DNA of 49,230 nt from an uncultured Candidatus Saccharibacteria bacterium (GCA_947425085.1 CANDYV010000002.1:1-49230), one strand, 5' to 3'; positions 25,108-35,612 are shown, numbered from the stretch's first letter. Notes: a model not told the origin generated them from the sequence alone. Numbers and translations are program-made.

Positions 25108-26454
25108 TTATACGCCAATTTCGACGGGAAGTTCAAAATCTAGGCCGGGGAGCTCTTCAGGCCCCATAAGATAATAGTTAAAAATCTCGACGGCTTCTTC
25201 AAAAAGCTCGGTAATCGGGCGATATTCACTCGGCGCGGAAACTTCGGAGTTATCGTAGGAAAACTTCAGATAGCCATAAACTTGGTTATTATCAGCGGAG
25301 TCACCGAAGGTAATCGCATCTAGAAGATGGCTTGAAGAATGAATATCAAAGCGAATCGTCGGCTCATCAGAGAAAGCTTCGCGAAGATCATTTGCAGTAA
25401 TTTTCTCGGCGTCATCCGGGGAAACCGTCTCTTCAGTATTATCGGTGGCTTTGAGGAAGTCGTTATAACAGGTGGTAAGTTCCAAAGAATAAGAAGCATG
25501 GGGCAGGGCGTTCAAAAAGTTGGCAAGATTATCGTAATTGATTGACATATCATAGATTACTTGGCCAGGAATATTCGAGCTTTCGACCGACTGGTCAAAA
25601 ATAAGGAACTGGTTACGATTATATAAGTCTGCGATTTCGCCAGAATAATCTTGGTTCATGACATTAACAGCACAGCTATAAAGCTCTTTAATCTCGCTAC
25701 TTGGCAGGTCAAGACCGGAATCGTCCAGTTCGTCGATAAGGTCAGGGATGGAAATTTGCCACCATTCGTCTTCAATCAGAATAGCTATTTCATAGAGGGC
25801 GGTCTGGAATACATCAGCATCGTCTTCATCTTCAAAGAAAGTATCAAGGGCGGTGGTGATTTCGCTGGCACGGAAATAGATGATTCCATCAGACATCTGG
25901 ACACTACCGAGCTCGACGCTAATTTCGTGGTCTTCGATAACGGAGTGATCGTCGAGGTCGACCTCGCTCATAGTGAGTGTAGCGGTCGTCGCGGTCGGAA
26001 GCGACTTGGATTGGTTGCCGAACTTAATCTGAAAAAGAATCGTGCTATCGTCGTATTTTTCATACGGCGCGAGGAAGTTGAGCTCGCCTTCGGTTTGAAC
26101 ATTTTTAGCGGTGATAAGTTTGTTCACAGAGTCGAAAACGACGTTTTCGGGGGATTGGTAGACGGCGAAATACCAGATTGCGAAGCCGATTCCGCCGAGG
26201 AGAAGTAGGATGACAATAATGATACTTACGATGAGGCCGGTTTTCTTTTTCTTGAGCGGCTTGACCAGGACGACGGTGTCGACCGGAGCGCCAGTCACGG
26301 GGTCGGTCGCAGGCATAGTTTCAGCGGCGGTCGTCGAGTTAGGCTCGTTGATTGGCGTCTCAACAACCGTGACGACAGGCTGCGCCGGGGCGTCCGGCGA
26401 ACTGTTTGAAGCTGGCTCAGCGGTGCCAGCAATGTTAGTGGATTTTTTATCCAT
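25108..26454 (-). CDS. Hypothetical single-pass membrane protein
   Basis: SD AAGGAGGGAT before ATG at 26454; PTE-rich N-term, KKKK-TM, extracytoplasmic domain. Confidence 0.8.
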   Translation of the reverse strand: MDKKSTNIAGTAEPASNSSPDAPAQPVVTVVETPINEPNSTTAAETMPATDPVTGAPVDTVVLVKPLKKKKTGLIVSIIIVILLLLGGIGFAIWYFAVYQSPENVVFDSVNKLITAKNVQTEGELNFLAPYEKYDDSTILFQIKFGNQSKSLPTATTATLTMSEVDLDDHSVIEDHEISVELGSVQMSDGIIYFRASEITTALDTFFEDEDDADVFQTALYEIAILIEDEWWQISIPDLIDELDDSGLDLPSSEIKELYSCAVNVMNQDYSGEIADLYNRNQFLIFDQSVESSNIPGQVIYDMSINYDNLANFLNALPHASYSLELTTCYNDFLKATDNTEETVSPDDAEKITANDLREAFSDEPTIRFDIHSSSHLLDAITFGDSADNNQVYGYLKFSYDNSEVSAPSEYRPITELFEEAVEIFNYYLMGPEELPGLDFELPVEIGV

Positions 26455-26517
26455 ATCCCTCCTTAAGTTTAAGCCTATTATAGCACGGATTTTTATGAAA
26501 GTGGTATAATAGTAATT

Positions 26518-27804
26518 ATGGATAAATTTACAATTCAAGACATAAAGGCGCGGCAAGTTCTCGATAGCCGCGGAAATCCGACCGTGGAGGCGGATGTATT
26601 TCTAAGCACGGGTCAAGCGGCGCGGGCAATGGTGCCTTCGGGCGCATCGACGGGTGAAGGCGAGGCGCTTGAACTTCGCGACGGCGACCCGCAATATTAT
26701 AATGGTAAGAGTGTTTCCAAAGCCGTCTGGAACGTGAATCATGAGATTCATGATCTCTTGGTCGGAAACTCGGCGAACCAGGAACAAGTTGATAAGTTGA
26801 TGCTCGAGCTCGACGGAACCGAAAATAAGAGTAAACTCGGCGCGAATGCGATTCTGGCAGTTTCCCTGGCGGTCGCGAAAGCGGCAGCGAAGGCGCAAAA
26901 TCTGCCGTTCTACCAGTATGTGGCGGCGATTGCGGGGACGACGCGCGATATGTGCTTACCGATGCCGATGATGAACGTGATGAACGGCGGTGCGCACGCG
27001 GACTGGTGCACGGATATTCAGGAATATATGATTATCCCGCGCGGCGCAGGAACGATTGAAGAAGCGGTGCGGATGGGCGCGGAAGTTTTCCACGCTTTGA
27101 AGCGAGTTTTGAAAGATCGCGGCTATACTGTGACGGTCGGCGATGAAGGCGGCTATGGCCCGAAGGTGCGCGAAGGCAATAATGAACCGCTTGAATGTAT
27201 CATGGCGGCGATTCAGGCAGCCGGGTATCGCCCGGGCGAAGACATTGCGCTCGGCCTCGACGTGGCGGCTTCGGAGTTCTGGAACCATGACCACTACGAA
27301 TTGAAGACTGACGGCTCCTGGAAGACGGCGGCGGATATGGTCGACTGGTATGCTTGGATGGTCGAGAATTATCCGGTGGTTTCGATTGAAGACGGTCTTG
27401 ACGAGCACGACTGGGAAGGCTGGAAGATGATGACCGAGCGGCTCGGCAAGTCGACGCAGTTGGTCGGCGACGATCTCTTCGTGACGAACACGAAGCTCTT
27501 GGAATATGGCATTAATGAGCATGCGGCGAACGCAATTTTGATTAAGCCAAATCAGATTGGTTCGCTCACGGAGACGATTGCGGCGGTGAAGATGGCGAAG
27601 GCGGCCGGGTATCGGACGGTGATGTCGCACCGCTCGGGCGAGACCGAGGATACTTCGATCGCGCATCTTGCGGTCGGTCTCGGGACGGGTCAAATCAAGA
27701 CCGGTTCCCTCTCGCGCTCGGAACGCATCTGCAAGTACAACGAGCTAATTCGGATTGCCGAAGACCGCCCGGACTTGCAGCTGAAGGATCCGTTCGGAAA
27801 GTAA
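26518..27804 (+). CDS. eno: Enolase
   Basis: [61 protein letters not shown]. Confidence 0.98.
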   Translation: MDKFTIQDIKARQVLDSRGNPTVEADVFLSTGQAARAMVPSGASTGEGEALELRDGDPQYYNGKSVSKAVWNVNHEIHDLLVGNSANQEQVDKLMLELDGTENKSKLGANAILAVSLAVAKAAAKAQNLPFYQYVAAIAGTTRDMCLPMPMMNVMNGGAHADWCTDIQEYMIIPRGAGTIEEAVRMGAEVFHALKRVLKDRGYTVTVGDEGGYGPKVREGNNEPLECIMAAIQAAGYRPGEDIALGLDVAASEFWNHDHYELKTDGSWKTAADMVDWYAWMVENYPVVSIEDGLDEHDWEGWKMMTERLGKSTQLVGDDLFVTNTKLLEYGINEHAANAILIKPNQIGSLTETIAAVKMAKAAGYRTVMSHRSGETEDTSIAHLAVGLGTGQIKTGSLSRSERICKYNELIRIAEDRPDLQLKDPFGK

Positions 27805-27816
27805 ACAGCAGCCATG

Positions 27817-27845
27817 AAAATACCCCTCTGGTTGAGGGGTATTTT
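27817..27845. terminator. Bidirectional terminator between eno and the MFS gene
   Basis: AAAATACCCCTC-tggtt-GAGGGGTATTTT. Confidence 0.9.
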
Positions 27846-27849
27846 TGAT

Positions 27850-29085
27850 TCACTCTTTTCTGATGCGACTAACGACATACAGCCCGGCCGGGACAAATAG
27901 GATAATGGTCACTAAGGCAGCATACCGGAGATCAAAGTCTGCCACAAAACCAATGAGCCAAACGGCAGGCATGTAAAGTAGTTGACCGAGAACTTTCGCA
28001 AGCGATACAACTGAAGTCTGCTCGCCGGGTAAAGCTTCTTGTTGTACAAGCGAGAGCGCCGAAGCGCCAACCCACCCCTGAGCAATACTTGCCAGCAGGT
28101 AGCACCAGACGGTTATAGCGTTCAGCTCAATAGTAATTATTCCAAGTCCACAGGTGATAATAACAAGCGGAATAAGCAGAACCTTCCAAGCCGGCAGATT
28201 AACCGAAAAACGCCGAGCGAGCCGAGCGCCAATGGTACTAGCAACCGAACTCAATGCCCAGGCGGCCGAAACGACAGCTAGCGGAACTCCGGCGACAAGC
28301 AGCATCGGAGTAAATATCCAGATGATACCGTGAGTCATTTCGCGGACTATTGCGAACGCAACGATACGCCGGCGCAGGCGACCAGGCGTGAAACTTTCGC
28401 GCGCAATACGGCACATGTCGCCGAGCGGAGTAGCTTTGGTGGTCGTCAGTCTTTCGCTGTCATCCTGAATGAACAGGCCGACAATTCCAGCGATGAGATA
28501 AGTTATGCCGTTTGCGGCAATAGCAAAACGAAAGCTGACAACGCCAAGTGGTCCACCGAGGAGGCAAAGTAAAATAGATGCGAGATACTGATAGGTGACA
28601 AGATTTGCGCTCTGGCGGCGAAAGTTTTGTTCCTGGGTTGATTGGTCTTGTTGAGCATTGCTGGAAGAGAGTTGTTCGGAGAAATGCTTAAGCAGGCTAA
28701 AATCGACGCCTTGACTAAAGGCCATGAAGAAGCCGAGCAATATCTCGCAGGCGACAGCCGTGAGGAAGGAATTGGCTCTGGAATAACAGAGGTAGCTGAT
28801 GGCGCAGCCAAAATCACCGAGAACATTCGCCCATTTACGGCTGAAGCGATCAGCGAGCCAGCCAGTCGGAAAATTGAGGAGCATGACGACAACAGTGAAG
28901 ATGGCTTGGACGGCGGCGATTTTTGCCTGGTTGAGTCCGATCGAAATGAAGAACGGAGTCATGATGGCAATAGAAATTGATCCGTGTGTAAGTGCCGACT
29001 CGAACATAACAAGTCTAAGGTTACGCCTAGGATTTGAGTGGAGACGAGAGCGGACTTCATAGGAGTTGGTAGTTGACTTTAGCAT
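27850..29085 (-). CDS. MFS transporter
   Basis: About 12 hydrophobic segments; PTGWLADRFSRKWANVLGDF loop motif. Confidence 0.9.
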   Translation of the reverse strand: MLKSTTNSYEVRSRLHSNPRRNLRLVMFESALTHGSISIAIMTPFFISIGLNQAKIAAVQAIFTVVVMLLNFPTGWLADRFSRKWANVLGDFGCAISYLCYSRANSFLTAVACEILLGFFMAFSQGVDFSLLKHFSEQLSSSNAQQDQSTQEQNFRRQSANLVTYQYLASILLCLLGGPLGVVSFRFAIAANGITYLIAGIVGLFIQDDSERLTTTKATPLGDMCRIARESFTPGRLRRRIVAFAIVREMTHGIIWIFTPMLLVAGVPLAVVSAAWALSSVASTIGARLARRFSVNLPAWKVLLIPLVIITCGLGIITIELNAITVWCYLLASIAQGWVGASALSLVQQEALPGEQTSVVSLAKVLGQLLYMPAVWLIGFVADFDLRYAALVTIILFVPAGLYVVSRIRKE

Positions 29086-29132
29086 GATTTTCTTCCTTTC
29101 TGAAAAGAGTTGTTAAGGTGCTTAAAGTGCAT

Positions 29133-29237
29133 GTGCTAGCGTAGAGCTTTTGGCGCTACATTAGCACGGAATGGTTAGCCGCTTTTTAAGATCTGCGGCT
29201 AGATAAATCCCGAAGGCAAGCTCCGGGACTTATCTAG
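29133..29237 (-). promoter_or_regulatory. Three consecutive hairpins in the MFS 5' leader
   Basis: GTGCTA..TAGCAC (29133-29167), TAGCCGC..GCGGCTA (29176-29201), CTAGATAA..TTATCTAG (29199-29237). Confidence 0.6.
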
Positions 29238-29264
29238 AAATCATATTACATGTCGTAAGAAAAG

Positions 29265-29372
29265 TTATTTCGATAGTGATAATTCCCGCACATCTTGAAG
29301 CGTTGGCAAACCGAAGCCATTAAGGTTGGCCTCTGTTAGCTGCTGATAGTGTGCGAAAATTATGCTACACAT
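29265..29372 (-). CDS. Possible 35-aa leader ORF upstream of the MFS gene
   Basis: MCSIIFAHYQQLTEANLNGFGLPTLQDVRELSLSK; ATG 6 nt after the -10 box, i.e. predicted leaderless. Confidence 0.45.
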   Translation of the reverse strand: MCSIIFAHYQQLTEANLNGFGLPTLQDVRELSLSK

Positions 29373-29378
29373 ACTACC

Positions 29379-29407
29379 ATTGTAGCACAGTTTATGCTTT
29401 TTGTCAA
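29379..29407 (-). promoter_or_regulatory. Promoter of the MFS transcription unit
   Basis: Minus strand TTGACAaaaagcataaactgtgcTACAATGG. Confidence 0.8.
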
Positions 29408-29409
29408 TA

Positions 29410-29694
29410 TTAATTAGATTTTTCGATGACTTGGAAGGTCCCGTAGGCAAAAATCTGGTCGGCTGAGAGGTTCTGATCGAGAAGGTGTTGGATGATGGCG
29501 CCGGCGACAGCAGAGAGGAGGAGCTTAGCGACTGGAGAGAGATCGGTTATTTGGTTAATTTTTGTAGCCTCCATTTCGCCTAAGCTATAGGTTCGGCCAG
29601 TGAGCTCACCGAAATATTCGCTGGCCGCCCAGATGATTTCGCCGGTAATCGGAGGCTTAGCGGGCGAGTCGACTTGATAGGTTATACTGGTCAT
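29410..29694 (-). CDS. Hypothetical protein (94 aa)
   Basis: ORF between dnaE and the MFS unit, plausible start. Confidence 0.6.
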   Translation of the reverse strand: MTSITYQVDSPAKPPITGEIIWAASEYFGELTGRTYSLGEMEATKINQITDLSPVAKLLLSAVAGAIIQHLLDQNLSADQIFAYGTFQVIEKSN

Positions 29695-29731
29695 TATTAT
29701 TCCCTTTCTAGATTATCTTATAATACGCTGA

Positions 29732-32700
29732 CTATTGGACTTTGACGCAGGCGGCGCCGAGGAGCTTGGCGAGGGGGCCGGTGAGTTCGTCGGTAGCTTC
29801 GACACGGAAGGGGAGGCGGATGGGGCGCTTGCCGGATTCATCTTTGAGGACCATGACGACTTCTTGGACGCCGGGGTTTCGCTCGCAAAGATGGCGGATT
29901 TCGTTCAGGATTTCGAGATTGTTCGGATCTTCGATGAGGACGTAGAGGCGCTCGTTGCGATGGTCTTTCGGGGGAGTGATGATGCGGCGAGGAGCGTCGT
30001 CAGAGGAGGGGGCGGCGGCGCGGGGGGCACCGCTAAAGCTGGTGCCGCCACGGCTGTAATTACTTCCGCCGCCGACCCCGCTAGCACGCGACGCTCCTCG
30101 CCGGCCACGGGCTGGAGCCGGGGCAGCCTTCGGAAGCGGGAGTTTTTGGCCGGTGGCTTGATAATTATCAAGTTCGGCATCAGGAATAATCTCGACGGTA
30201 TCGGCGATAACTTTGACCTCAGAGGAGATATTGCCGTCTTTATCTTTCGCGTTGACGCGACCGGTAACTTTGATGACGTTGTCCTGCTCGAGTTTCGCGC
30301 CGACGGTTTCGTAGAGGCTAGGGAAAATGATGACTTCTTGCTCGGAGGTTTTATTCTCGAGCTTGACGAAGGCCATGCGAGTATTGCTCTTAGTCATGAT
30401 AGTGCGGACGGCGCTGATGATGCCGCCGAGAGTGACGAGACGACCATCGTTCTCGGCAGTAATGAGGTCGTAAGGATGAGTCTGTTCCTCAAAATAGACA
30501 TCATAGCGGTCGAGCGGATGTGAGGAAATATAGAGGCCCATGAGGTCACGCTCCCAAAGGAGTTGTTCTTTCTCGGAATATTTGGTCGGAGCAGTTTTAA
30601 TCTCTGGCTCCGGAATCGCGCCAGCATCGCCCATCGCGCCGAAGAGATCGGTCTGGCCAGAGGCGGCGTCTTTTTGACGCTTGGCGCCGTAAGCTTGGAT
30701 GTTCTCGAGATTGAAGAGGAGATCGCTGCGATCACCGAAACGGTCGAAGGCGCCGGTCTTAATGGCAGCTTCCCAAGATTTCTTGTTGAACTTGCTGGAA
30801 TTGACACGCGAGGCAAAATCGCAGACGGAAGTGAAGGGGCCGTTCTTGTCGCGCTCGGGGATAACAAATTCTTCGACCAGAGCCTTGCCCATGGATTTAA
30901 TGCCGGAAAGGCCGAAACGGATCTTCCCTTCCGTGCCGACGATACCGAAGTCGCCATAAGATTCGTTGATGTCGGGGCCGAGGACCGGGATGCCCATGCG
31001 CTTACATTCGGTGATTTCGATGGCGAGGCGATCGGTCGAGCGCATATCAGCGGTCATAAGAGCGGCCATGAAGGCGTCGGGGTAATGGGCTTTCAGGTAG
31101 GCCGTCCAGTAAGCGACGAGGCCATAACACGCGGCGTGAGATTTGTTAAAACAGTAGTTCGCGAAGTCGAGTAGCTCACGCCAAAACTCTTCGGCAATTT
31201 CCTCGGTCGCGCCACCGATTTTAATCGCGCCTTCAATAAACTGCGGTTTCACCTTATTCATGAGGTCGACTTTTTTCTTACCGACAGCCTTGCGGAGCGT
31301 ATCGGCCTGGCCACCGGTAAACCCGCACCATTCACGCGAAATCTGCATGAACTGCTCCTGGTAAATCATAATACCGTAAGTATCTTTGAGGGAGTTTTCG
31401 AGACCGGGATGGAGATAGGTAATCGGCTCCTTGCCGTGTTTGCGACGAATGAAGCTGTCGATGAACTGCATCGGGCCCGGGCGGTAGAGGGCCACCATAG
31501 CGATAATGTCCTCGAAGCGGTTCGCCTGGAGGTCCTTCAGATAGCGTTTCATGCCGGCAGATTCCAACTGGAAGACGCCAGTCGTCTCGGCGCGCTGGAG
31601 AAGCTCATAAGTCTTCTGATCGTCGAGCGGCAGGGCATACATGTCGACGTCTTCGTGATAGACTTTGCGAATCATGCGAAGAGCGTTGTTAATCACGGAA
31701 AGGTTCGAAAGGCCGAGAAAGTCCATCTTGAGAAGGCCGAGCTCCTCAATCTGCGGGCCAGGATATTGAGTTGTGAGCGGGCCTTTCGCACTAACTTCCA
31801 TCGGGAGGAACTTAACTAAATCATCCGGCGCAATCACCACGCCGCAAGCGTGGACGCCGTGGCTACGAATTGTGCCTTCGAGGCGCTCGGCAAAGTCTAG
31901 AACTTCGTGCGACGTCGGGTTGCTTTCGTATTCCTGTTTCAGCTCTGGAACTTCTTTGATCGCGCGGCCAATCGGGACGTGATGACCCTGCTCGGGGTCG
32001 GGGACGAGCTTCGCGAGATGATCGGCCTCAGCATAGGGAACTTCCATGACGCGGGCGACGTCGCGAACGGCCATCTTCCCCATCATCTTGCCGAAAGTGA
32101 CGATGTTGCCGACGCGACCCTTACCATATTTGTCAGTACAATATTCGATAACTTCGTCGCGACGAGTATCCTGGATATCGGTATCGATATCCGGCATCGA
32201 GATACGGTCGGGGTTCAGGAAGCGCTCGAAGAGAAGATCATATTTCAGAGGATCGAGCTCGGTAATCCTGAGAGCATAAGCGAGAATCGAACCGGCAGCC
32301 GAACCACGACCCGGGCCGTAGACGATACGCTGACTTTTGCCCCAGTTAATAAAGTCTTGGACGATCAAGAAATAGCCATTATAACCCATTTTGTCGACGA
32401 CGGAAAGTTCATAATCAATGCGCGGCAAGATTTTTAATTTTTCTTCGGCGCGCTCGGGGCTTTTGTCGACTTCTTCGAGAAGTTCGCGACACTTGGGAAT
32501 TTCAAGGTCGAGCGTCTCATCAAGTTTATAACCACAATAACGATAAACTAGCCCCTGAAAAACGAGGCGGTCGAGATAAGCCTTCTCAAGTTGCTGCGAA
32601 GTAGCGTTTTTAACGTCGTCAAGTTCTAGTTTTGGCAAAGCGTCTTCGGGCACGGGAAACTTCGGGATCAGAATTCGACCAAGCTGAAGGTCGATATTGC

Positions 32701-33571
32701 AACGGTCAGCAATGCGACGCGAATTGCGTACTGCTTCAGGGCAAACCTTCTCCCAGCGGTTGATAATTTCTTGAGGCGGAATAACATGAAGTTCAAAATC
32801 TTTCAAGCTCATGCGGTTCGGATTCGAAAGGTTCGAGGCGGTGCCGACGCAAAGCAAGACTTCATGCGCGTCTTGATCTTCGTGGTTGAGGTAGTGGGCG
32901 TCACAGGTTACGACCAGCGGAATGTTGGTCTCGTCATGGAACTTCATCAGCTGTTGGTTAATAGTGTTCTGGACGTCCCAATGAGTCGGTGAGTCGGGAT
33001 GGCCGTGGTCCTGCATCTCGAGATAGAAACGGTCGCCGTAGATGCCGTGATACCAGTCGATTAGCTCGCGAGCCTTTTTCAGATCATTCGCGCGAATCGC
33101 TTCGGAAATCTCGGAACCGGCACAGCCGGAAAGACAGATAATTCCCTCGCTGTATTGCTCCATGATTTCATGGTCGATACGGGGTTTATAATACTTACCG
33201 TGGATTTCAGCCTCGGTCATCAGGCGACAAAGGTTCTCAAAGCCTTCGTTATTCATGGCGAGGAGGGTGATATGGAAGCGCTGCTTATCGTAGGCCGGGT
33301 CACGGTCTTCGCGGCCGCGAGCGGCAACGTAGGCCTCGAGACCGAGGATCGGCTTGATTCCGGCATCATTACAGTTCTTATAAAGCTCGACTAGGCCGCT
33401 CATGGTGCCGTGGTCGGTAACGGCGACAGCTTCCATGCCCTGGGATTTGACAAAGTCAACTAGCTCGGGGATCTTGGTCAAACCGTCGAGCAGAGAATAA
33501 TGGGTATGGTTGTGCAGATGGACGAAGTCGCTACATTTGAGCGGTTCGCCTTCCTTGGTTACCTCCGTCAT
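29732..33571 (-). CDS. dnaE: DNA polymerase III subunit alpha
   Basis: FVHLHNHTHYSLLDGL PHP, PDIDTDIQDTRRDEVIEY, HGVHACGVVI, FNKSHAACYGLVAYWTAYLK; 1279 aa. Confidence 0.98.
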   Translation of the reverse strand: MTEVTKEGEPLKCSDFVHLHNHTHYSLLDGLTKIPELVDFVKSQGMEAVAVTDHGTMSGLVELYKNCNDAGIKPILGLEAYVAARGREDRDPAYDKQRFHITLLAMNNEGFENLCRLMTEAEIHGKYYKPRIDHEIMEQYSEGIICLSGCAGSEISEAIRANDLKKARELIDWYHGIYGDRFYLEMQDHGHPDSPTHWDVQNTINQQLMKFHDETNIPLVVTCDAHYLNHEDQDAHEVLLCVGTASNLSNPNRMSLKDFELHVIPPQEIINRWEKVCPEAVRNSRRIADRCNIDLQLGRILIPKFPVPEDALPKLELDDVKNATSQQLEKAYLDRLVFQGLVYRYCGYKLDETLDLEIPKCRELLEEVDKSPERAEEKLKILPRIDYELSVVDKMGYNGYFLIVQDFINWGKSQRIVYGPGRGSAAGSILAYALRITELDPLKYDLLFERFLNPDRISMPDIDTDIQDTRRDEVIEYCTDKYGKGRVGNIVTFGKMMGKMAVRDVARVMEVPYAEADHLAKLVPDPEQGHHVPIGRAIKEVPELKQEYESNPTSHEVLDFAERLEGTIRSHGVHACGVVIAPDDLVKFLPMEVSAKGPLTTQYPGPQIEELGLLKMDFLGLSNLSVINNALRMIRKVYHEDVDMYALPLDDQKTYELLQRAETTGVFQLESAGMKRYLKDLQANRFEDIIAMVALYRPGPMQFIDSFIRRKHGKEPITYLHPGLENSLKDTYGIMIYQEQFMQISREWCGFTGGQADTLRKAVGKKKVDLMNKVKPQFIEGAIKIGGATEEIAEEFWRELLDFANYCFNKSHAACYGLVAYWTAYLKAHYPDAFMAALMTADMRSTDRLAIEITECKRMGIPVLGPDINESYGDFGIVGTEGKIRFGLSGIKSMGKALVEEFVIPERDKNGPFTSVCDFASRVNSSKFNKKSWEAAIKTGAFDRFGDRSDLLFNLENIQAYGAKRQKDAASGQTDLFGAMGDAGAIPEPEIKTAPTKYSEKEQLLWERDLMGLYISSHPLDRYDVYFEEQTHPYDLITAENDGRLVTLGGIISAVRTIMTKSNTRMAFVKLENKTSEQEVIIFPSLYETVGAKLEQDNVIKVTGRVNAKDKDGNISSEVKVIADTVEIIPDAELDNYQATGQKLPLPKAAPAPARGRRGASRASGVGGGSNYSRGGTSFSGAPRAAAPSSDDAPRRIITPPKDHRNERLYVLIEDPNNLEILNEIRHLCERNPGVQEVVMVLKDESGKRPIRLPFRVEATDELTGPLAKLLGAACVKVQ

Positions 33572-33607
33572 AGGTTAATTATAGCACAAAATTTAGGCTA
33601 GGCGCGG

Positions 33608-33997
33608 TTATTTCTTGGCTTTGCTAGACTTGGCGTTGTCGCCTTTGCCGCGAGCATCGCGAGAGGCCTGGGCGTTTTCGCGGGCCGCTGCCTCGGCGGC
33701 TTCGGTGACAATTTCTTCGGCAGCGGCACGAGCAGCGTCTTCTTCGGCGTAGCGACGTTCTTGATTAGTGATAACGCGATTGGCGAAAGTTTTGACGATG
33801 CCGCCGACCGAGGTCATACCTTTGACGTTGTCGACAATATCGTCGGCCTTGGTAGCGATTTGCTGGCCGGTGGCGACGATTTTTTGTGCTTCCTCGGTGA
33901 GCCGGATAAGTTTGATGGCGAGGACGATACCTGCAATCAAGAAAATCAATAATGCGCATGAGAGCATCACGACTAAAATCCATTCTGCTACGTTCAT
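33608..33997 (-). CDS. Small membrane protein (DUF948-like)
   Basis: N-terminal TM followed by charged coiled-coil and Ala-rich tail. Confidence 0.65.
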   Translation of the reverse strand: MNVAEWILVVMLSCALLIFLIAGIVLAIKLIRLTEEAQKIVATGQQIATKADDIVDNVKGMTSVGGIVKTFANRVITNQERRYAEEDAARAAAEEIVTEAAEAAARENAQASRDARGKGDNAKSSKAKK

Positions 33998-34072
33998 TTA
34001 TTTACCTCCTTTGCGAGCGATTTTGCCTGCTATTAAATGTGCCGCAGCGAACGAACTGCGGCACAAAAGTTT

Positions 34073-34951
34073 TTAATATTTCTGGGCGGTTTCTTTGATC
34101 AGGTCACCAAGACCGTCGACCTCAGCGGCATATTTCAGATAGGCCTGGAGATAATTCTTCGGGTCGCCGGTCGTCATCCATTCACCATGCGTTTTTTCGA
34201 CGATCACATCACCATCATCAACCATGCGAGTAATCGCGTCGACCGTCCAAAGTTCATTATCGAGACCGGTGTTGCGCGGGTCAAGATAGTCGAAAACTTC
34301 CGGAGTGAGCAGGTAGCGGCCATAGCTAGTGAGATTCGAAGGAGCATCTTCGATTTTCGGCTTCTCGACAATGTCGTGGAGAAGCATTTCGTTACCTTCT
34401 TTTAGGCGGATGATACCATATTTATTAAGCACCTCGCGAGGCATCTCCTGAGAGATGATAATCGCCTTCGCTTCTGGGTGCTGCTGATAGGATTCAATAA
34501 GAGTTTTTACGTCTGACGAGCCGAAGACGACGTCATCAGAGTAAAGAACGACAAAGGCTTCGTCATCCTGGATAAACTTGCGCGCGGAAGCAATCGGGGA
34601 GCCATTGCCGTAAGGATAGGACGGATCTTGCTCGATAACGGTGATTTTAGGGAAGTTGAGGATTTGTTCAATTGGAGCGTAGCGATCTTCTTTGCCTTGA
34701 GAGCGGAGCTGTTTCTTGATTCGGGTGATAGCGTTGTTGAAATAATCTTCGTAAATCGGCTTGCCTTCAGGGGTCGCGACGATGATGATTTCTTCGATGC
34801 CAGCCTCGGCGCATTCTTCGACGACGAGTTGCATAATCGGCTTCGCACCGAGCGGGAGCATCGCTTTCGGCACGGTTTTAGTAATTGGTAAATAACGGCT
34901 CGCAAAACCAGCATCGGTAATGATCGCCTTGGTTGGGGTACGATAGTTCAT
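34073..34951 (-). CDS. galU: UTP-glucose-1-phosphate uridylyltransferase
   Basis: AIITDAGFASRYLPITKTVPKAMLPLGAKPIMQLVVEECAEAGIEEI. Confidence 0.95.
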   Translation of the reverse strand: MNYRTPTKAIITDAGFASRYLPITKTVPKAMLPLGAKPIMQLVVEECAEAGIEEIIIVATPEGKPIYEDYFNNAITRIKKQLRSQGKEDRYAPIEQILNFPKITVIEQDPSYPYGNGSPIASARKFIQDDEAFVVLYSDDVVFGSSDVKTLIESYQQHPEAKAIIISQEMPREVLNKYGIIRLKEGNEMLLHDIVEKPKIEDAPSNLTSYGRYLLTPEVFDYLDPRNTGLDNELWTVDAITRMVDDGDVIVEKTHGEWMTTGDPKNYLQAYLKYAAEVDGLGDLIKETAQKY

Positions 34952-34988
34952 ATCGCTATTATAGCATATTGCGTGCTAAAACAAGGGG

Positions 34989-35612
34989 CTATTTCTTGGC
35001 TAGCTTTTTGGCGGTTTTTGTCTTGCGAGCGGCTTTGGCGGCTTCGGCGCGAGCCTCGCGGTCTTCGAGCTTCTGGGAGCGGTTATGGACACCATAAATT
35101 AGGCTGGAGACGCCAAAGATAAAGAGGTATGCGCCGAAGAAGCGGACGAAGTCGATATTCATGAGATGACCGGAGTTCAAGATTACGATACCGAAGATGA
35201 TGCCAGCGATGCCGGTGAGAACCCAGATGAAGCGGTCGGTCGGGTCGACGGTAGTGCGGAAACCGATAACGAGCTCGAAGATGCCGCGGATGACAGTATA
35301 GGCAGCGAGGGTAGAAAGTTGCCAAACCATTTCTTGGCCGGTGAGACAAATTAGAACGAGACCAAAAGCGGCGTCAAAGAGCGCGACGAGGGTTGCGATG
35401 AGCCAGCCCTGGCGGTTGCGGCTACGATGGAGGGAGTTGGCGAATTCGACGACGGCGAGAGCGAGCAGAGCGATGCCGATGGTCGGGGTGAGAGTTCTCG
35501 GGCTTTCGCTGCCGGTGAACAAGGTCAGACAACCAAAGAATAAAGCGATTGCTCCCTGAAAGATAAACACTAGCCAATGGCTGTCAATATATTTACGCTT
35601 GATGTGCGCCAT
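34989..35612 (-). CDS. HdeD/DUF308-family membrane protein
   Basis: Six hydrophobic segments with HdeD-like repeats (GIALLALAVVEF; TGIAGIIFGIVIL). Confidence 0.8.
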   Translation of the reverse strand: MAHIKRKYIDSHWLVFIFQGAIALFFGCLTLFTGSESPRTLTPTIGIALLALAVVEFANSLHRSRNRQGWLIATLVALFDAAFGLVLICLTGQEMVWQLSTLAAYTVIRGIFELVIGFRTTVDPTDRFIWVLTGIAGIIFGIVILNSGHLMNIDFVRFFGAYLFIFGVSSLIYGVHNRSQKLEDREARAEAAKAARKTKTAKKLAKK

